From contig JAUIJD010000008.1 in assembly GCA_030431475.1 (NCBI GenBank), forward strand, positions 1-64,000: a DNA stretch of 64,000 nt. Direction: 5' to 3'. The translations under genes were made by a program, and so were the position numbers. The notes beneath the pieces are model-generated. The model worked only from the letters and a program-made list of their open reading frames with translations. It ran no database searches and was not told the origin of the DNA. Below, in pieces: positions 21,014 to 31,069 of the stretch. The DNA is from Verrucomicrobiia bacterium (lineage in GTDB: Bacteria > Verrucomicrobiota > Verrucomicrobiia > Verrucomicrobiales > Akkermansiaceae). The first letter of the stretch is position 1. The number at the start of each line of letters is the position of its first letter.

Positions 21014-22450
21014 TTATCGACCTGGCTTTGATTCATAGACCGCCTCCATGCGGTCGAGGTATCCGGAGACGGGATCCTTCTTCTCCACCCGCGGTCGTTC
21101 GGCGAGATCGCGCTTCAGACGCAGGTAGTCGTCGAAGCTTCCACTGAGTTCACTCGCCCCCGCGATCTCCATGTAATCGAGGTAGTCGCGCGCGCGCAAC
21201 GATCGCCCCTCCATGATGGCCCGCGTTTCCGCCAGCTCCTGCAGCGCGGCCTCCAGTTCCTCCACGTTCCCCTCCGTCGCCCATTCGACCAGCCACTGCT
21301 GGTACTCGACCAGCAGCGGTCGATAGGAGGGAAAGCACCGGTAGCTCAGGCGGTTGAGCGCTTGCTGCGCCGGGCGGATCGCCGCCAGGCGCGCGGCTTC
21401 CCCCAGCTCCTCGTCCACCGGGCGGCCATCGAAGGGGACCTTCGTCGTCATGCCCTCGAGCTCGACATGCAGCGCGAGCGCCTCCTCGAGCTGACGCTCC
21501 GTTTCGGCGATGGTCATCGAATCGGTGAGCGGCGCATCGGAGAGCTTCGCCAGGGTCAGCGCCCACCACTTCGCCAGGCTCTTTTCGGAGAGGTTGAGGC
21601 TTGGGAAATGACGCCTCAGCAGGATCGGCATCTCGCCCTCGAAGGTCGCCACCGAGCTGCAGAAGGAGGCCAGCGAGGAACGGCCATCCGCCTGCTCCAG
21701 CAGTGCCATGACGAGCGCTCCGGAAAGCACGCGGAACATCTCTCGCGAGACGCCGTCGAGGCGGGCATGCTCGACACTGCTCATGCCCAGCACCTCGTCC
21801 ATCGTGAATCGTCCGCCGCTTTTGAACACCCCTTCGTAGAGCGCCCGGTCGCCGGCGCCGCGCCGCCACGCCAGAGTCTCCTGCATCCCCTCGACCAGCC
21901 ACGTGGGGGCCATCACGGGGGAGTCCAGATCGCCGGGCACGACCTCCTTGAGCGACCTTTGGTAGATCAACCCGCGGAATATCGCCCGCTGCAGCCGCTC
22001 GTGGTCGACTCCCCGTGAAAGGTCGACGTGGATGTTCAGCAGGAACGTGTCCTTCGTGAAACGCAGCTCCAACGCCATCGCCCGCGGTTTCGGCGGGTCT
22101 CCCGCCTGCCCGTGGAGCAGGATTTCGATGGGCATGGTCACCGGCTGTTCCTCCAGCCCCAGCAGGTCCTGGAAGTCCTTGCGCGCCGCCTCCGCTTGCA
22201 GCGCCAGCGAGGCCCGGAGTTCCCCGCTGCCCCCCGAGACGCCGAACTGGCGACTGCTCGACTCGACGCGACCCCGCTTCGGCAGCCCGGGGTTCACCGT
22301 CGGTTCCTCGATCCGAAGCGGCGCATCCCCCTCGTCCGGCGCCACGGCATCGGGATCGAGCAGCGGCAGCGCCTTCGGGGGCTCCTCCCCGGTCGCCGGG
22401 AAAACCATCGCGCACGCCAACCAAGCCCCTGCGAGCAAGCGGACCATCAT
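21014..22450 (-). CDS. Hypothetical secreted protein
   Basis: Signal peptide MMVRLLAGAWLACAMVFPATGEE; 478 aa; TWLVEGMQETLAWR resembles the downstream Glu region of gluzincins but no HExxH seen. Confidence 0.7.
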   Translation of the reverse strand: MMVRLLAGAWLACAMVFPATGEEPPKALPLLDPDAVAPDEGDAPLRIEEPTVNPGLPKRGRVESSSRQFGVSGGSGELRASLALQAEAARKDFQDLLGLEEQPVTMPIEILLHGQAGDPPKPRAMALELRFTKDTFLLNIHVDLSRGVDHERLQRAIFRGLIYQRSLKEVVPGDLDSPVMAPTWLVEGMQETLAWRRGAGDRALYEGVFKSGGRFTMDEVLGMSSVEHARLDGVSREMFRVLSGALVMALLEQADGRSSLASFCSSVATFEGEMPILLRRHFPSLNLSEKSLAKWWALTLAKLSDAPLTDSMTIAETERQLEEALALHVELEGMTTKVPFDGRPVDEELGEAARLAAIRPAQQALNRLSYRCFPSYRPLLVEYQQWLVEWATEGNVEELEAALQELAETRAIMEGRSLRARDYLDYMEIAGASELSGSFDDYLRLKRDLAERPRVEKKDPVSGYLDRMEAVYESKPGR

Positions 22451-23160
22451 GGAGCTCCGGGCATCGCTCGGGTGTTCGGCACCGGATCAAGCACCAGCTT
22501 GCCCTCTTCGAGGCGGATCCGTGCCATCTCGTCGATGAAATCCAGCCCCTTCACGGCTTCGGCCCCGTCGGTGCGGTAGACCCCCGCCAGGTTCTTGAAC
22601 GAGGGAAGAACCAGCACGAGGAAGCCCTGGGGCACCGGCAGCCGGCCGAAGCGTCCGCCGACCGCCGGCCAGGGAAGGCTCTCGTGATACGGACCGCCGT
22701 CGAGGAAGATCTCGGTGTTGATGGTGCCGGTGGGCAGCTCGGTCTGCTCGACCCTCAGAAACATCGACAAGGTCAGCGGCCGTCCCGCGACCTCACGCTC
22801 GATGATCACCTCGGCACGCGCCTCATCCAGCCGCACGGCCACGCTTCGGATGCTGACCTGGCTTGCCAGCATCCCGGCCTGCTCGGCCTTGAGCGTGTCC
22901 CGCAGGTAGAGGTTGATTTCCTCCTCGGTGAGGCTGAGCGAATAACCCCCGTCGAGGGCGTTCTGCATCACCTCCCGCAGGTCGCGGGATGACTTTCCCA
23001 CCGCTCCGGGGCCGCGGCCCTCGAGATCGGAGAGATCCTGGGGCTGAAGGATGAAGAATACCGCCGCCCCCAGCCCGATCAGTCCCCCGAAAACGAACAA
23101 CGCGGTCAGCTTGCCGATGCAGCTGCCTTTCTTCTTCGGAGCCTCGCCGCTCTCACCCAT
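22447..23160 (-). CDS. Hypothetical protein with N-terminal TM segment
   Basis: KLTALFVFGGLIGLGAAVFFIL TM; overlaps downstream gene by 4 bp. Confidence 0.7.
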   Translation of the reverse strand: MGESGEAPKKKGSCIGKLTALFVFGGLIGLGAAVFFILQPQDLSDLEGRGPGAVGKSSRDLREVMQNALDGGYSLSLTEEEINLYLRDTLKAEQAGMLASQVSIRSVAVRLDEARAEVIIEREVAGRPLTLSMFLRVEQTELPTGTINTEIFLDGGPYHESLPWPAVGGRFGRLPVPQGFLVLVLPSFKNLAGVYRTDGAEAVKGLDFIDEMARIRLEEGKLVLDPVPNTRAMPGAP

Positions 23161-23203
23161 GGCCCAGCGCTAAAGGATTCCCGGCCTCTTGCCAAGCGCC
23201 CCC

Positions 23204-23500
23204 TCACGAGGGGGAGCCGCCCGCCCCGGATCCGGAGCTCGACGGCTTGGATTCCTTCTTCTCCGCCGGCTTCGAGGCCTCGCTCTCCTTCTTGGCGCCC
23301 TTCTTGTAGGACTCGGAACGGTAGTCGGTCTGGTAAAAGCCTCCGCCCTTGAAGATCACCCCGGCCCCGGTGCCGAGCAGGCGCTTCACCCGGCCGTCGC
23401 AGTCCTCCGCCGGACAGTCCTCCAATTTCGGGTCGTTCATGCCCTGGAACACCTCGAACTGGTGGCCACAGCTTTCACAGCGATAGTCGTAAGTCGGCAT
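23204..23500 (-). CDS. FmdB-type zinc ribbon protein
   Basis: MPTYDYRCESCGHQFEVFQ...CPAEDC. Confidence 0.9.
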   Translation of the reverse strand: MPTYDYRCESCGHQFEVFQGMNDPKLEDCPAEDCDGRVKRLLGTGAGVIFKGGGFYQTDYRSESYKKGAKKESEASKPAEKKESKPSSSGSGAGGSPS

Positions 23501-23615
23501 AAGCTAGGAAGTTGCGGCGCTCCCTCTACCACCTTTTCCGCGCCTTGCAACTCCCGGTTCACCGGCAGCCGGCCTTGACCCCCCGCCTCCGGCGCGTATC
23601 TCTACCGGCGTCCGC

Positions 23616-24227
23616 ATGAAACGCCTCGCCGCCCTTCTCGCTCCCCTTCTGTTCGTCACCTCCTGCAATTTCGGCGGGGGCGACAGCCAGAGCCGCTATC
23701 TCGCCGCCTACGGCCCGCCCCGCCAGGAGCAGCGGGCTCCGGAGGACCCCGGGGCGGCCCTCCCCGACGACGTTTCCTACTGGGCCGGCGACGGCGTCCG
23801 CGGCGCGCCCTCGGTGCGCATCGACCTCAGTGCCCAGAAGGCTTTCTTCTACAAGGCCGGCACCCTGGTCGGCGTGTCCCGGATCTCGACCGGCAGCGAC
23901 GAGCACGCCACCCCGCCCGGCACCTTCAAGATCATCCAGAAGAACAAGGACCACCGCTCCAACCTCTACGGGATCTTCAAGGACAAGGCGACCGGCCAGG
24001 TGGTCAACGACGACGTCGACACCTCCAAGGACAAGACCCCGCCCGGATGCGTCTACGTCGGCGCCCCCATGCCCTACTTCATGCGCTTCAACGGCGGCAT
24101 CGGCATGCACACCGGCTACCTCCCCGGCTACAACGCCTCCCACGGGTGCGTCCGCATGCCGCACAAGATGGCCAAGGCCTTCTTCGAGAACGTCGAGATC
24201 GGCACCCCGGTGATCGTTCAGCGATGA
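23616..24227 (+). CDS. L,D-transpeptidase (YkuD) lipoprotein
   Basis: Lipobox FVTSC; HTGYLPGYNASHGCVRMP catalytic motif. Confidence 0.93.
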   Translation: MKRLAALLAPLLFVTSCNFGGGDSQSRYLAAYGPPRQEQRAPEDPGAALPDDVSYWAGDGVRGAPSVRIDLSAQKAFFYKAGTLVGVSRISTGSDEHATPPGTFKIIQKNKDHRSNLYGIFKDKATGQVVNDDVDTSKDKTPPGCVYVGAPMPYFMRFNGGIGMHTGYLPGYNASHGCVRMPHKMAKAFFENVEIGTPVIVQR

Positions 24228-24580
24228 GCGACCTGCCCGACCCCGACACGACGATGGAGATGTCCGTCGAGGAGGTCTCCGCTCTCGGCCCGGCCATCGC
24301 CGCCGGCGACCTCCTCCTCCTCGACTGCCGGGAGGACGACGAGTGGCGCATCAACCGTCTGCCCGATGCCCGTCTCGTGCCCCTTTCCCGGTTCGCCACC
24401 GAGGCGGCCTCCGTGCTCGGTGACTCGGGCAAACCCTGCATCATCTACTGCCACCACGGCATGCGTTCGCTGCGGGCCACCGAATGGCTCCGCAGTCACG
24501 GACACCGGCAGGCGTGGTCGATGAAGGGCGGCATCCACGCCTGGTCGGAGCACATCGACCCCGAAGTCCCGAAGTACTAG
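24224..24580 (+). CDS. Rhodanese-like domain protein
   Basis: LLDCREDDEW and IIYCHHGMRS active-site loop; 4-bp overlap with upstream LDT. Confidence 0.92.
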   Translation: MSDLPDPDTTMEMSVEEVSALGPAIAAGDLLLLDCREDDEWRINRLPDARLVPLSRFATEAASVLGDSGKPCIIYCHHGMRSLRATEWLRSHGHRQAWSMKGGIHAWSEHIDPEVPKY

Positions 24581-24587
24581 GTCCACC

Positions 24588-25043
24588 GTGCGTGCCGTCG
24601 TCCAGCGTTGCTCCGAGGCGTCCGTCACGATCGACGGCGAACCGGTCGCCTCGATCGGCAGCGGCCTCCTGATCCTCCTCGGCGTGGAAGCGGGCGACGG
24701 CCCGGAGGACCGCGACTGGCTCGCCGGCAAGATCGCACGGATGAGGATCTTCGGCGACGCGGAGGGCAGGATGAACCTCTCGCTGGCCGACCTTCCCGAA
24801 TCGGGCGCGATCGTCGTCAGCCAGTTCACGCTCCACGCATCGACCCGGAAGGGCAACCGCCCCTCGTTCATCCGGGCCGCAACGCCCGACCATTCGGAAC
24901 CGCTCTACGAGCAGTTCTGCGAGTCGCTTGAAACCGAGCTCGGACGGAAGGTCGGACGCGGCCGGTTCGGCGCCGAGATGCAGGTGGCCCTGGTCAACGA
25001 CGGGCCGGTGACCATCACCATCGACAGCAAGGCCCGCGAGTAG
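24588..25043 (+). CDS. dtd: D-aminoacyl-tRNA deacylase
   Basis: MRAVVQRCSEASVTIDG, VSQFTLHA, GRFGAEMQVALVNDGPVTITIDS. Confidence 0.95.
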   Translation: MRAVVQRCSEASVTIDGEPVASIGSGLLILLGVEAGDGPEDRDWLAGKIARMRIFGDAEGRMNLSLADLPESGAIVVSQFTLHASTRKGNRPSFIRAATPDHSEPLYEQFCESLETELGRKVGRGRFGAEMQVALVNDGPVTITIDSKARE

Positions 25044-25058
25044 CCTTCCGCAAGGCTC

Positions 25059-26234
25059 CTACTCCTTGATGCGGACGGAGGTGCCGCAGAAGGTGCAATT
25101 GAACCACTTGAAGGTGATCGTGTGCAGTGCCAGCGCCATGATGTGTCCGAGCAACGGAATGTGGTGGGCCTTGCGATTCTTGAGACACTGGCGCGGGGCC
25201 AGCACCCGTTGTCCGCAGACGCGACATTTCACCCGGTAGGAGATCGAAAAGTAGAGGATGCCGAGCACGGGCACCGCGATCGGGAAGGCGACGAACCACT
25301 TCGGCACCCAGGTGAAGGAACCGTCCGGATTGTCCGAGAGGATCAGCAGCGGCGAGGCGACCAACGCGAGCGGAATCGAGATCTGGAACAGCAGAACCAC
25401 CACGCATCCCGTCCAGACCAGCACGGATCGATCGTGCAGCACGCCCCGGATGAAACGTCGTGACTGCGGGTCCTTGCCCCGGTTCGTCGTCTCGCGGGCC
25501 GTGCGGATCAGGCGGGTTCGCTCATCGACCTCGACCTTCGGGACCGGCGTCGGATCGGCCGCCGCGTCCTCGATATGACGGACCCGGGACGCATCGAATC
25601 CCCGCTTCTCGCCGGCACGGAAATCCGCCACCTGCACCAGGCCCGACGCCCGGCGCTTGGGCATGCCGACCGGCTCGCGCCGCTTTTCTCCGACGGCCAC
25701 ATCCACCTCGAGGTCGCTGTCGGCCCGGTTGAGCACCGGAGCCACGGCGATCTCCGACGGCCGAATCCCGGCCTCCGCCAGCGTGCGGTTGGGAATCGGA
25801 AGCGCCACCGGCGCCCTCGCAAGCATCTCCTGAACGTCGGGATCGGCTTCGAAATTGACGGGCGCATCCACCCGTTGCACCGGAGACTCGGCCTCTCCCC
25901 CGGACGAGTCCTCAGGCGCTTCCTCCCCGCCCGGCGCCTCCTCCTCCGGCGGCGGGTCCGCGGCCTCCGGCTCGCTCGGCGACGCAGGCACCTTCGCGGC
26001 CTTCTTCCTCGCCGCTCCGGGGGCGTTCTTCCGGACCGAGGCGATCCACGCATCGATCTCGTCGACCGAGGGCGTCTCCGGGGCGAGTTCGAGCACCTCG
26101 TTGGCCTTCGTCAATTCACGATGGACCGCTCCGGCATCCGCCGAGAGCAGGTCGCGATCGTTCTCGAATCCGGCCGCCTCCAGAAGATCCAGATGCTCGG
26201 TGGACAGTTCGGAACTGATCGAAAGTTTCGCCAT
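25059..26234 (-). CDS. Hypothetical membrane protein with N-terminal HhH/DUF4332-like segment and C-terminal zinc-ribbon-like cysteines
   Basis: LSTEHLDLLEAAGFENDRDLLSAD...; acidic linker; two TM segments; CRVCG...CTFCG. Confidence 0.7.
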   Translation of the reverse strand: MAKLSISSELSTEHLDLLEAAGFENDRDLLSADAGAVHRELTKANEVLELAPETPSVDEIDAWIASVRKNAPGAARKKAAKVPASPSEPEAADPPPEEEAPGGEEAPEDSSGGEAESPVQRVDAPVNFEADPDVQEMLARAPVALPIPNRTLAEAGIRPSEIAVAPVLNRADSDLEVDVAVGEKRREPVGMPKRRASGLVQVADFRAGEKRGFDASRVRHIEDAAADPTPVPKVEVDERTRLIRTARETTNRGKDPQSRRFIRGVLHDRSVLVWTGCVVVLLFQISIPLALVASPLLILSDNPDGSFTWVPKWFVAFPIAVPVLGILYFSISYRVKCRVCGQRVLAPRQCLKNRKAHHIPLLGHIMALALHTITFKWFNCTFCGTSVRIKE

Positions 26235-26294
26235 GAGATGCCCCGGTGGGCGATGAAGGACGCTAGCGGTCCCGGACGGCCGGGCACAAGCCCA

Positions 26295-28985
26295 TCATCC
26301 GAGGGCGTCGACCATCTCTTCGAGCTGGCCGAGCTTCTCCCGCCATTCCTCCAGGCGTTGTTTCTCCTGGTCGACCACCGCCGCCGGTGCCCTTTCGACG
26401 AAGCTGGCGTTGCCCAGCTTGCCCTCCGACTTCTTCACCTCCCCGCGGATCTTCTCGATCTCCTTGCCGAGCCGCTGGCGCTCGGCCTCGACGTCGATCA
26501 ACCCCTCGAGCGGCATCGCGACCTCGCCGACATCCGTCAACGCCGCCGGCGTGCCCTTCGGCGCCTCATAGGCCGGATCGATCTCGATCTCCCCCGCCCC
26601 GGCGAGAAGCGCGAGCACGCCCTTCTCGTCGGCCAACCAGTCCGGAGCCCCCTTGACCACGAAACGGACGTCGCGGCGGTTCGCCACGTTGTACTCCGCC
26701 TTCAGGTTGCGCAGCTTCCCGGCGGAGGCGTAGATCGCCGCCGCCTGCGTCGACGCCGCCCCGGCGTCCACGCCGTCGAGCAATCCCGCCTCGGGCAGCT
26801 CGCGGGCCATCACGAACTCCCCCTTGCCGACGAAGCCCATCCGTGCCGAGAGCTCCTCGGTGACGTGGGGCATGTACGGGTGAAGCAGTAGCAGGAAGCG
26901 CGACATCGTCGCATCGAACACCGCCAGCGTGACCTCGCGCGCCTCGGCCGAGGCGTCGTCCCTCAGGTCGCCCTTCACCGCCTCGAGGAACTTGTCGCAG
27001 AACTCGCTCCACAGGAACTCGTAGAGCCTTTGCGAGATCTCGCCGAAACGATAGTCCGCATACAGCCCCTGAAGGTCCGCCGCCAGGCGGTCCAGCTTCG
27101 CCATGATGTCCACATGGTAGGGCCGCAGCGCCTCTTCCTTTGGCACCTGGGCCTTCTCACCCGGCACATCACCGGAGGCCATCTGCCGGAACCGGCAGGC
27201 GTTGTAGAGCTTGTTGGCGAAGTTCCGTCCTTCCTCGATCTGCGCCTCGTCGAAGCGGATGTCGGTACCGACCGGCGCGATGCGCATCAGGCCGAAGCGC
27301 AGGCCGTCGGCACCATACTTGTCCATCAGGTCGATGGGGTCCGGCGAGTTGCCGAGCGACTTGCTCATCTTGCGACCCTTCATGTCGCGGATCAGTGCGG
27401 TGAAATAGACGTTCTCGAAGGGCCGCTTCTCCTCGAAGCGGAAGCCGGCCATGATCATCCGCGCGACCCAGAAGAACAGGATGTCCGGACCGGTCACCAG
27501 GTCGGTGGTCGGGTAGAACTTCTCCAGCGCGTCGGTGCGTTCGCCGACGTCGGCCATCGTCGCGAAGGGCCACAGCCACGAGCTGAACCAGGTGTCCATC
27601 ACGTCCTCGTCGCGCACCCAGGCGTCCTCGTCCGCGGGCGGTTCGACGCCCACGTGGATGTCGCCCTTTTCAAAGTCCGACATGTCCAGCGACTCGGCCC
27701 CCTTGAGCGCCTCGAGCTTGTCCTTGCGGTACCACACCGGGATCTGGTGCCCCCACCAGAGCTGGCGGCTGATGCACCAGTCCTGGATGTTCTCCAGCCA
27801 GTGCGCGTAGGTCTTCGCCCAGCGCGCCGGCCGGAAGGTGATGTCACCGTCGGCCACCGCCTTCGCCGCCTCGTCGACGCAGGGGTACTTCAGGAACCAC
27901 TGCATCGAAATGCGCGGCTCCACCGGCACGTCGGCGCGCTCGGAAAAGCCGACGTTGTTCTCGTACTCCTCGACCTCCACCAGCAGGCCCATCTCCTCGA
28001 GCTTCTTCGCCGCCAGCTTGCGGGCGTGGAAACGGTCCAGACCGTCGAGATCCGGGCAGTCCGGACAATGGATGGTGCCGTCGGGATGCAGGACGTCGAT
28101 GATCTCGAGATCGTTCTTCATCCCGATCTCGAAGTCCGCCTTGTCGTGCGCCGGGGTGATCTTCAGCGCGCCGGTGCCGAACTCGATGTCGACGTGTTCG
28201 TCGGCCACGATCGGGATCTCGGCCGCGGGAAACGGACGCCGGACCTTGCGGCCGATGTGTTTCGCATACCGCGGGTCCTTCGGGTTCACCGCCACCGCCA
28301 CGTCGCCCATCAGGGTCTCCGGCCGCGTGGTCGAAATGTGCACGTACTCGCCCGGCGCATCGACCAGCTCGTAGCGCATCGTGTAGAGCTTCGAACGCTG
28401 CGGCTTCATGATCACCTCCTCGTCGGAGAGGGCGGTGAGCGAGACCGGGCACCAGTTCACCATCCGCTTGCCGCGGTAGATCAGGCCTTCCTTGAAAAGC
28501 TCGACGAAGACGTGGCTGACCCACTCGGTGTAGCCCTCGTCCATGGTGAAGCGCTCGCGCGACCAGTCGCATGAGCAGCCGAGGCGCTTGAGCTGCTTGA
28601 TGATGATCCCCCCGTGGTGCTCCTTGAAGTCCCACACCTTCTCGAGGAAGGCCTCGCGGCCGAGGTCGCGGCGACCCTTGCCCTCCTCGTCGCGCAGCTT
28701 GCGCTCGACCTTCGTCTGGGTCGCGATGCCGGCGTGGTCGGTGCCCGGCAGCCACAGCACCTCCTTGCCCTCCTGCCGCGCGCGGCGGGCGAGGATGTCC
28801 TGCAGCGTGTTGTTGAGCACGTGCCCGAGGTGGAGGATGCCGGTGACGTTCGGCGGCGGGATGACGATCGAATACGCCGGCTTGTCCGACGACGGATCGG
28901 CCTCGAAACACTTTCCCTCCAGCCAGGCCGCATACCAATGCGCCTCGACCTCTTGCGGCTCATACGCTTTCGCCAGTTCGGACAT
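26295..28985 (-). CDS. valS: Valyl-tRNA synthetase
   Basis: PPPNVTGILHLGH (HIGH), GRKMSKSLGNSPDP (KMSKS), C-terminal coiled coil. Start MSELAKAYEP at 28985. Confidence 0.97.
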   Translation of the reverse strand: MSELAKAYEPQEVEAHWYAAWLEGKCFEADPSSDKPAYSIVIPPPNVTGILHLGHVLNNTLQDILARRARQEGKEVLWLPGTDHAGIATQTKVERKLRDEEGKGRRDLGREAFLEKVWDFKEHHGGIIIKQLKRLGCSCDWSRERFTMDEGYTEWVSHVFVELFKEGLIYRGKRMVNWCPVSLTALSDEEVIMKPQRSKLYTMRYELVDAPGEYVHISTTRPETLMGDVAVAVNPKDPRYAKHIGRKVRRPFPAAEIPIVADEHVDIEFGTGALKITPAHDKADFEIGMKNDLEIIDVLHPDGTIHCPDCPDLDGLDRFHARKLAAKKLEEMGLLVEVEEYENNVGFSERADVPVEPRISMQWFLKYPCVDEAAKAVADGDITFRPARWAKTYAHWLENIQDWCISRQLWWGHQIPVWYRKDKLEALKGAESLDMSDFEKGDIHVGVEPPADEDAWVRDEDVMDTWFSSWLWPFATMADVGERTDALEKFYPTTDLVTGPDILFFWVARMIMAGFRFEEKRPFENVYFTALIRDMKGRKMSKSLGNSPDPIDLMDKYGADGLRFGLMRIAPVGTDIRFDEAQIEEGRNFANKLYNACRFRQMASGDVPGEKAQVPKEEALRPYHVDIMAKLDRLAADLQGLYADYRFGEISQRLYEFLWSEFCDKFLEAVKGDLRDDASAEAREVTLAVFDATMSRFLLLLHPYMPHVTEELSARMGFVGKGEFVMARELPEAGLLDGVDAGAASTQAAAIYASAGKLRNLKAEYNVANRRDVRFVVKGAPDWLADEKGVLALLAGAGEIEIDPAYEAPKGTPAALTDVGEVAMPLEGLIDVEAERQRLGKEIEKIRGEVKKSEGKLGNASFVERAPAAVVDQEKQRLEEWREKLGQLEEMVDALG

Positions 28986-29056
28986 CGCGGCGGAGCCATG
29001 CCAGAGCCCCCCGGTTTTGTAAAGACAGGCGACTTCCGGTAAAACCTCCGCCCGGG

Positions 29057-29127
29057 GAAAAGAGAAGGGCCCGGCCGACACCACACAGGAAAAAACCCAA
29101 AAACCTGCGCGAAATCTGACCGGGCCC
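29057..29127 (-). terminator. Candidate terminator or attenuator between rho and valS
   Basis: GGGCCCGG (29067-29074) / CCGGGCCC (29120-29127); on the minus strand the stem is followed by TTCTCTTTTC. Confidence 0.45.
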
Positions 29128-29296
29128 CCTTACCTTAGGGTTCTTGCCCCTCGGCAAAAGTGCTTTGCTTCGATGAAGCTTACATGGAGTGAAACGCCAC
29201 CGACCCGCGATTGTTTCAGAAAAACTTCGGGAGTCTACAACTTTTTACGCAATTCAACGTAGACCCGGCTTCTGAAAGCCCTCCCCACGATCCACC

Positions 29297-31036
29297 TTAA
29301 CCCTTGATCTCCAACAACATCTGAGGATTGCTGGGGAACTTCTTCAGGAAGAAGAGAAGCCGCTCCATGGCCTCCACCGGACGGTGCCCGGAGAGCCCCC
29401 GGCGAATCATGTGGATCTTGTGCAGGGTGTGCTCGGGAAGGAGGAGCTCCTCGCGCCGGGTACCGGACTTGAAGATGTCGACGGCCGGGTAGATGTAATT
29501 TTCGGCAATTTTCCGGTCGAGGACGAGCTCCATGTTGCCGGTGCCCTTGAACTCCTGGAAAATCGCGTCGTCGGCCCGGCTGTTGGTCTGGACCAGCGCG
29601 GTGGCGAGAATGGTCAGCGAGCCGGCCTCACGGGTATTGCGGGCCGCGGCGAACAGGCGCCGCGGCACCTCGAGCGCCCCGACCATGATGCCGCCGGAGC
29701 CGATGCCACGTCCCTTGCCCCGCTTGCCGCCGGCCGCGTTGTTGTAGGCGCGGGCGAGACGGGTGATGGAGTCCATCAGCAGGAACACGTGCTTGCCGCC
29801 CTCGACCAGGCGCTTGGCCCGTTCGATCGCGATCTCGGCGATCCGCGTGTGGTTGCGCGGATGCTCGTCGTTGGAGCTGGCGTAGATCTCCACCCCGGGC
29901 AGGGCCCGACGGAATTCCGTAACCTCCTCCGGACGCTCGTCGACCAGCAGCACCATCGGATGCAGGGTCTCGTCGTGCAGCTCCTGGACCGCTTCCGCGG
30001 TGTGGAGCAGCAGCGTCGTCTTCCCCGAGCGCGGCGGCGAAACGATCAGGCCCCGCTGGCCGCGTCCGACCGGCGAGATCAGGTCGATCACCCGCGTGGT
30101 GTAGCGCTCGGAAGTCGTCTCGAAGGAAATGCGCTTGTTCGGATTAATCGCCTTCAGCTCCTCGAAGGCCGGCAGCTTGCGGGACTCGTCGGGGTCGAGA
30201 TCGTTCACGCTGGTGATCTCCACCAGCTGCGGCCCTCTCGGTCCCTGCTGGGAAAGCCCCTTGATCCACACTCCGACCCGCAGACCGAACTTCCGCACCA
30301 GGTCGGGCGAGACAAACACGTCGTCGCGGGCCTGCTCGAACTTCTTCGACGGCTGGCGCAGGAAGCCGAAGCCCTTGGGTGCCATCTCGAGCAGTCCGTC
30401 GACCTCGGTCTTGGGGCCTTCGAGCTCGGCCGGGCGCGAATCCTGCTCCTGGCTCTCGCCCCGTTCCCCTCCCTCGCCGCCTTCACCGCCACGGCGGTTG
30501 CGCCGGCGGCGACGGCGACGGCGACGTTTGCCGCCGCCCTCGCGATTCTCCTCCTGATCTCCTCCGCGGTCCGGCGCATCCTCCTCCCGGCGGTCTCCCC
30601 GCTCCTCCCGCTTGACCGGACCCCCACCCGGCACACGGCCGAACTTCACCTCCTTCTCGTCGCCGTTTCCGGAACCGGACGCGCCTCCCTTCGCTTCCTT
30701 CTCCGGCTTGGATCGGCCGCTCTCCCGAGCGGACTCGGACTTGGGTGCCTCCTGTACCGCGGCCTCGTCCTTCGGCGGCCTCGGGGCCTTGCCACTGCTG
30801 AAATCGAGTTCCCCCTGAGGCGGCTCCATGCGCGCCGTTGGTTCGGCCGGAGCGGTCTCAGGCTTGGACGCGGCGACCTTCTTCGCGGTCTTCTGGGCGG
30901 CGGTCTTCTTCGCCGCCTTTTTCGCGGTCTTCTTCGCCGCCTTGCGGGCCGTCTTCTTGGAAGCCTTCTTCGCGGGTTTCTCCGCGGTGCTTTCCTCGGC
31001 CTTAACCGCGGGTTCGCGCTTGCTGTCGTCGCTCAT
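29297..31036 (-). CDS. rho: Transcription termination factor Rho with extended low-complexity N-terminus
   Basis: VGRGQRGLIVSPPRSGKTTLL (Walker A), VLLVDERPEEVTEFRR, LDRKIAENYIYPAVDI; about 200-aa Lys/Ala-, Pro- and Arg-rich extension. Confidence 0.96.
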   Translation of the reverse strand: MSDDSKREPAVKAEESTAEKPAKKASKKTARKAAKKTAKKAAKKTAAQKTAKKVAASKPETAPAEPTARMEPPQGELDFSSGKAPRPPKDEAAVQEAPKSESARESGRSKPEKEAKGGASGSGNGDEKEVKFGRVPGGGPVKREERGDRREEDAPDRGGDQEENREGGGKRRRRRRRRRNRRGGEGGEGGERGESQEQDSRPAELEGPKTEVDGLLEMAPKGFGFLRQPSKKFEQARDDVFVSPDLVRKFGLRVGVWIKGLSQQGPRGPQLVEITSVNDLDPDESRKLPAFEELKAINPNKRISFETTSERYTTRVIDLISPVGRGQRGLIVSPPRSGKTTLLLHTAEAVQELHDETLHPMVLLVDERPEEVTEFRRALPGVEIYASSNDEHPRNHTRIAEIAIERAKRLVEGGKHVFLLMDSITRLARAYNNAAGGKRGKGRGIGSGGIMVGALEVPRRLFAAARNTREAGSLTILATALVQTNSRADDAIFQEFKGTGNMELVLDRKIAENYIYPAVDIFKSGTRREELLLPEHTLHKIHMIRRGLSGHRPVEAMERLLFFLKKFPSNPQMLLEIKG

Positions 31037-31069
31037 GAAAAATTGGGGAAGGAAATTCGGCGGCGCCGC

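Noticed and set aside
20956-21014. Glycine riboswitch upstream of gcvT
   Set aside because: Only a short spacer with an A/T homopolymer is present; no room for tandem glycine aptamers.
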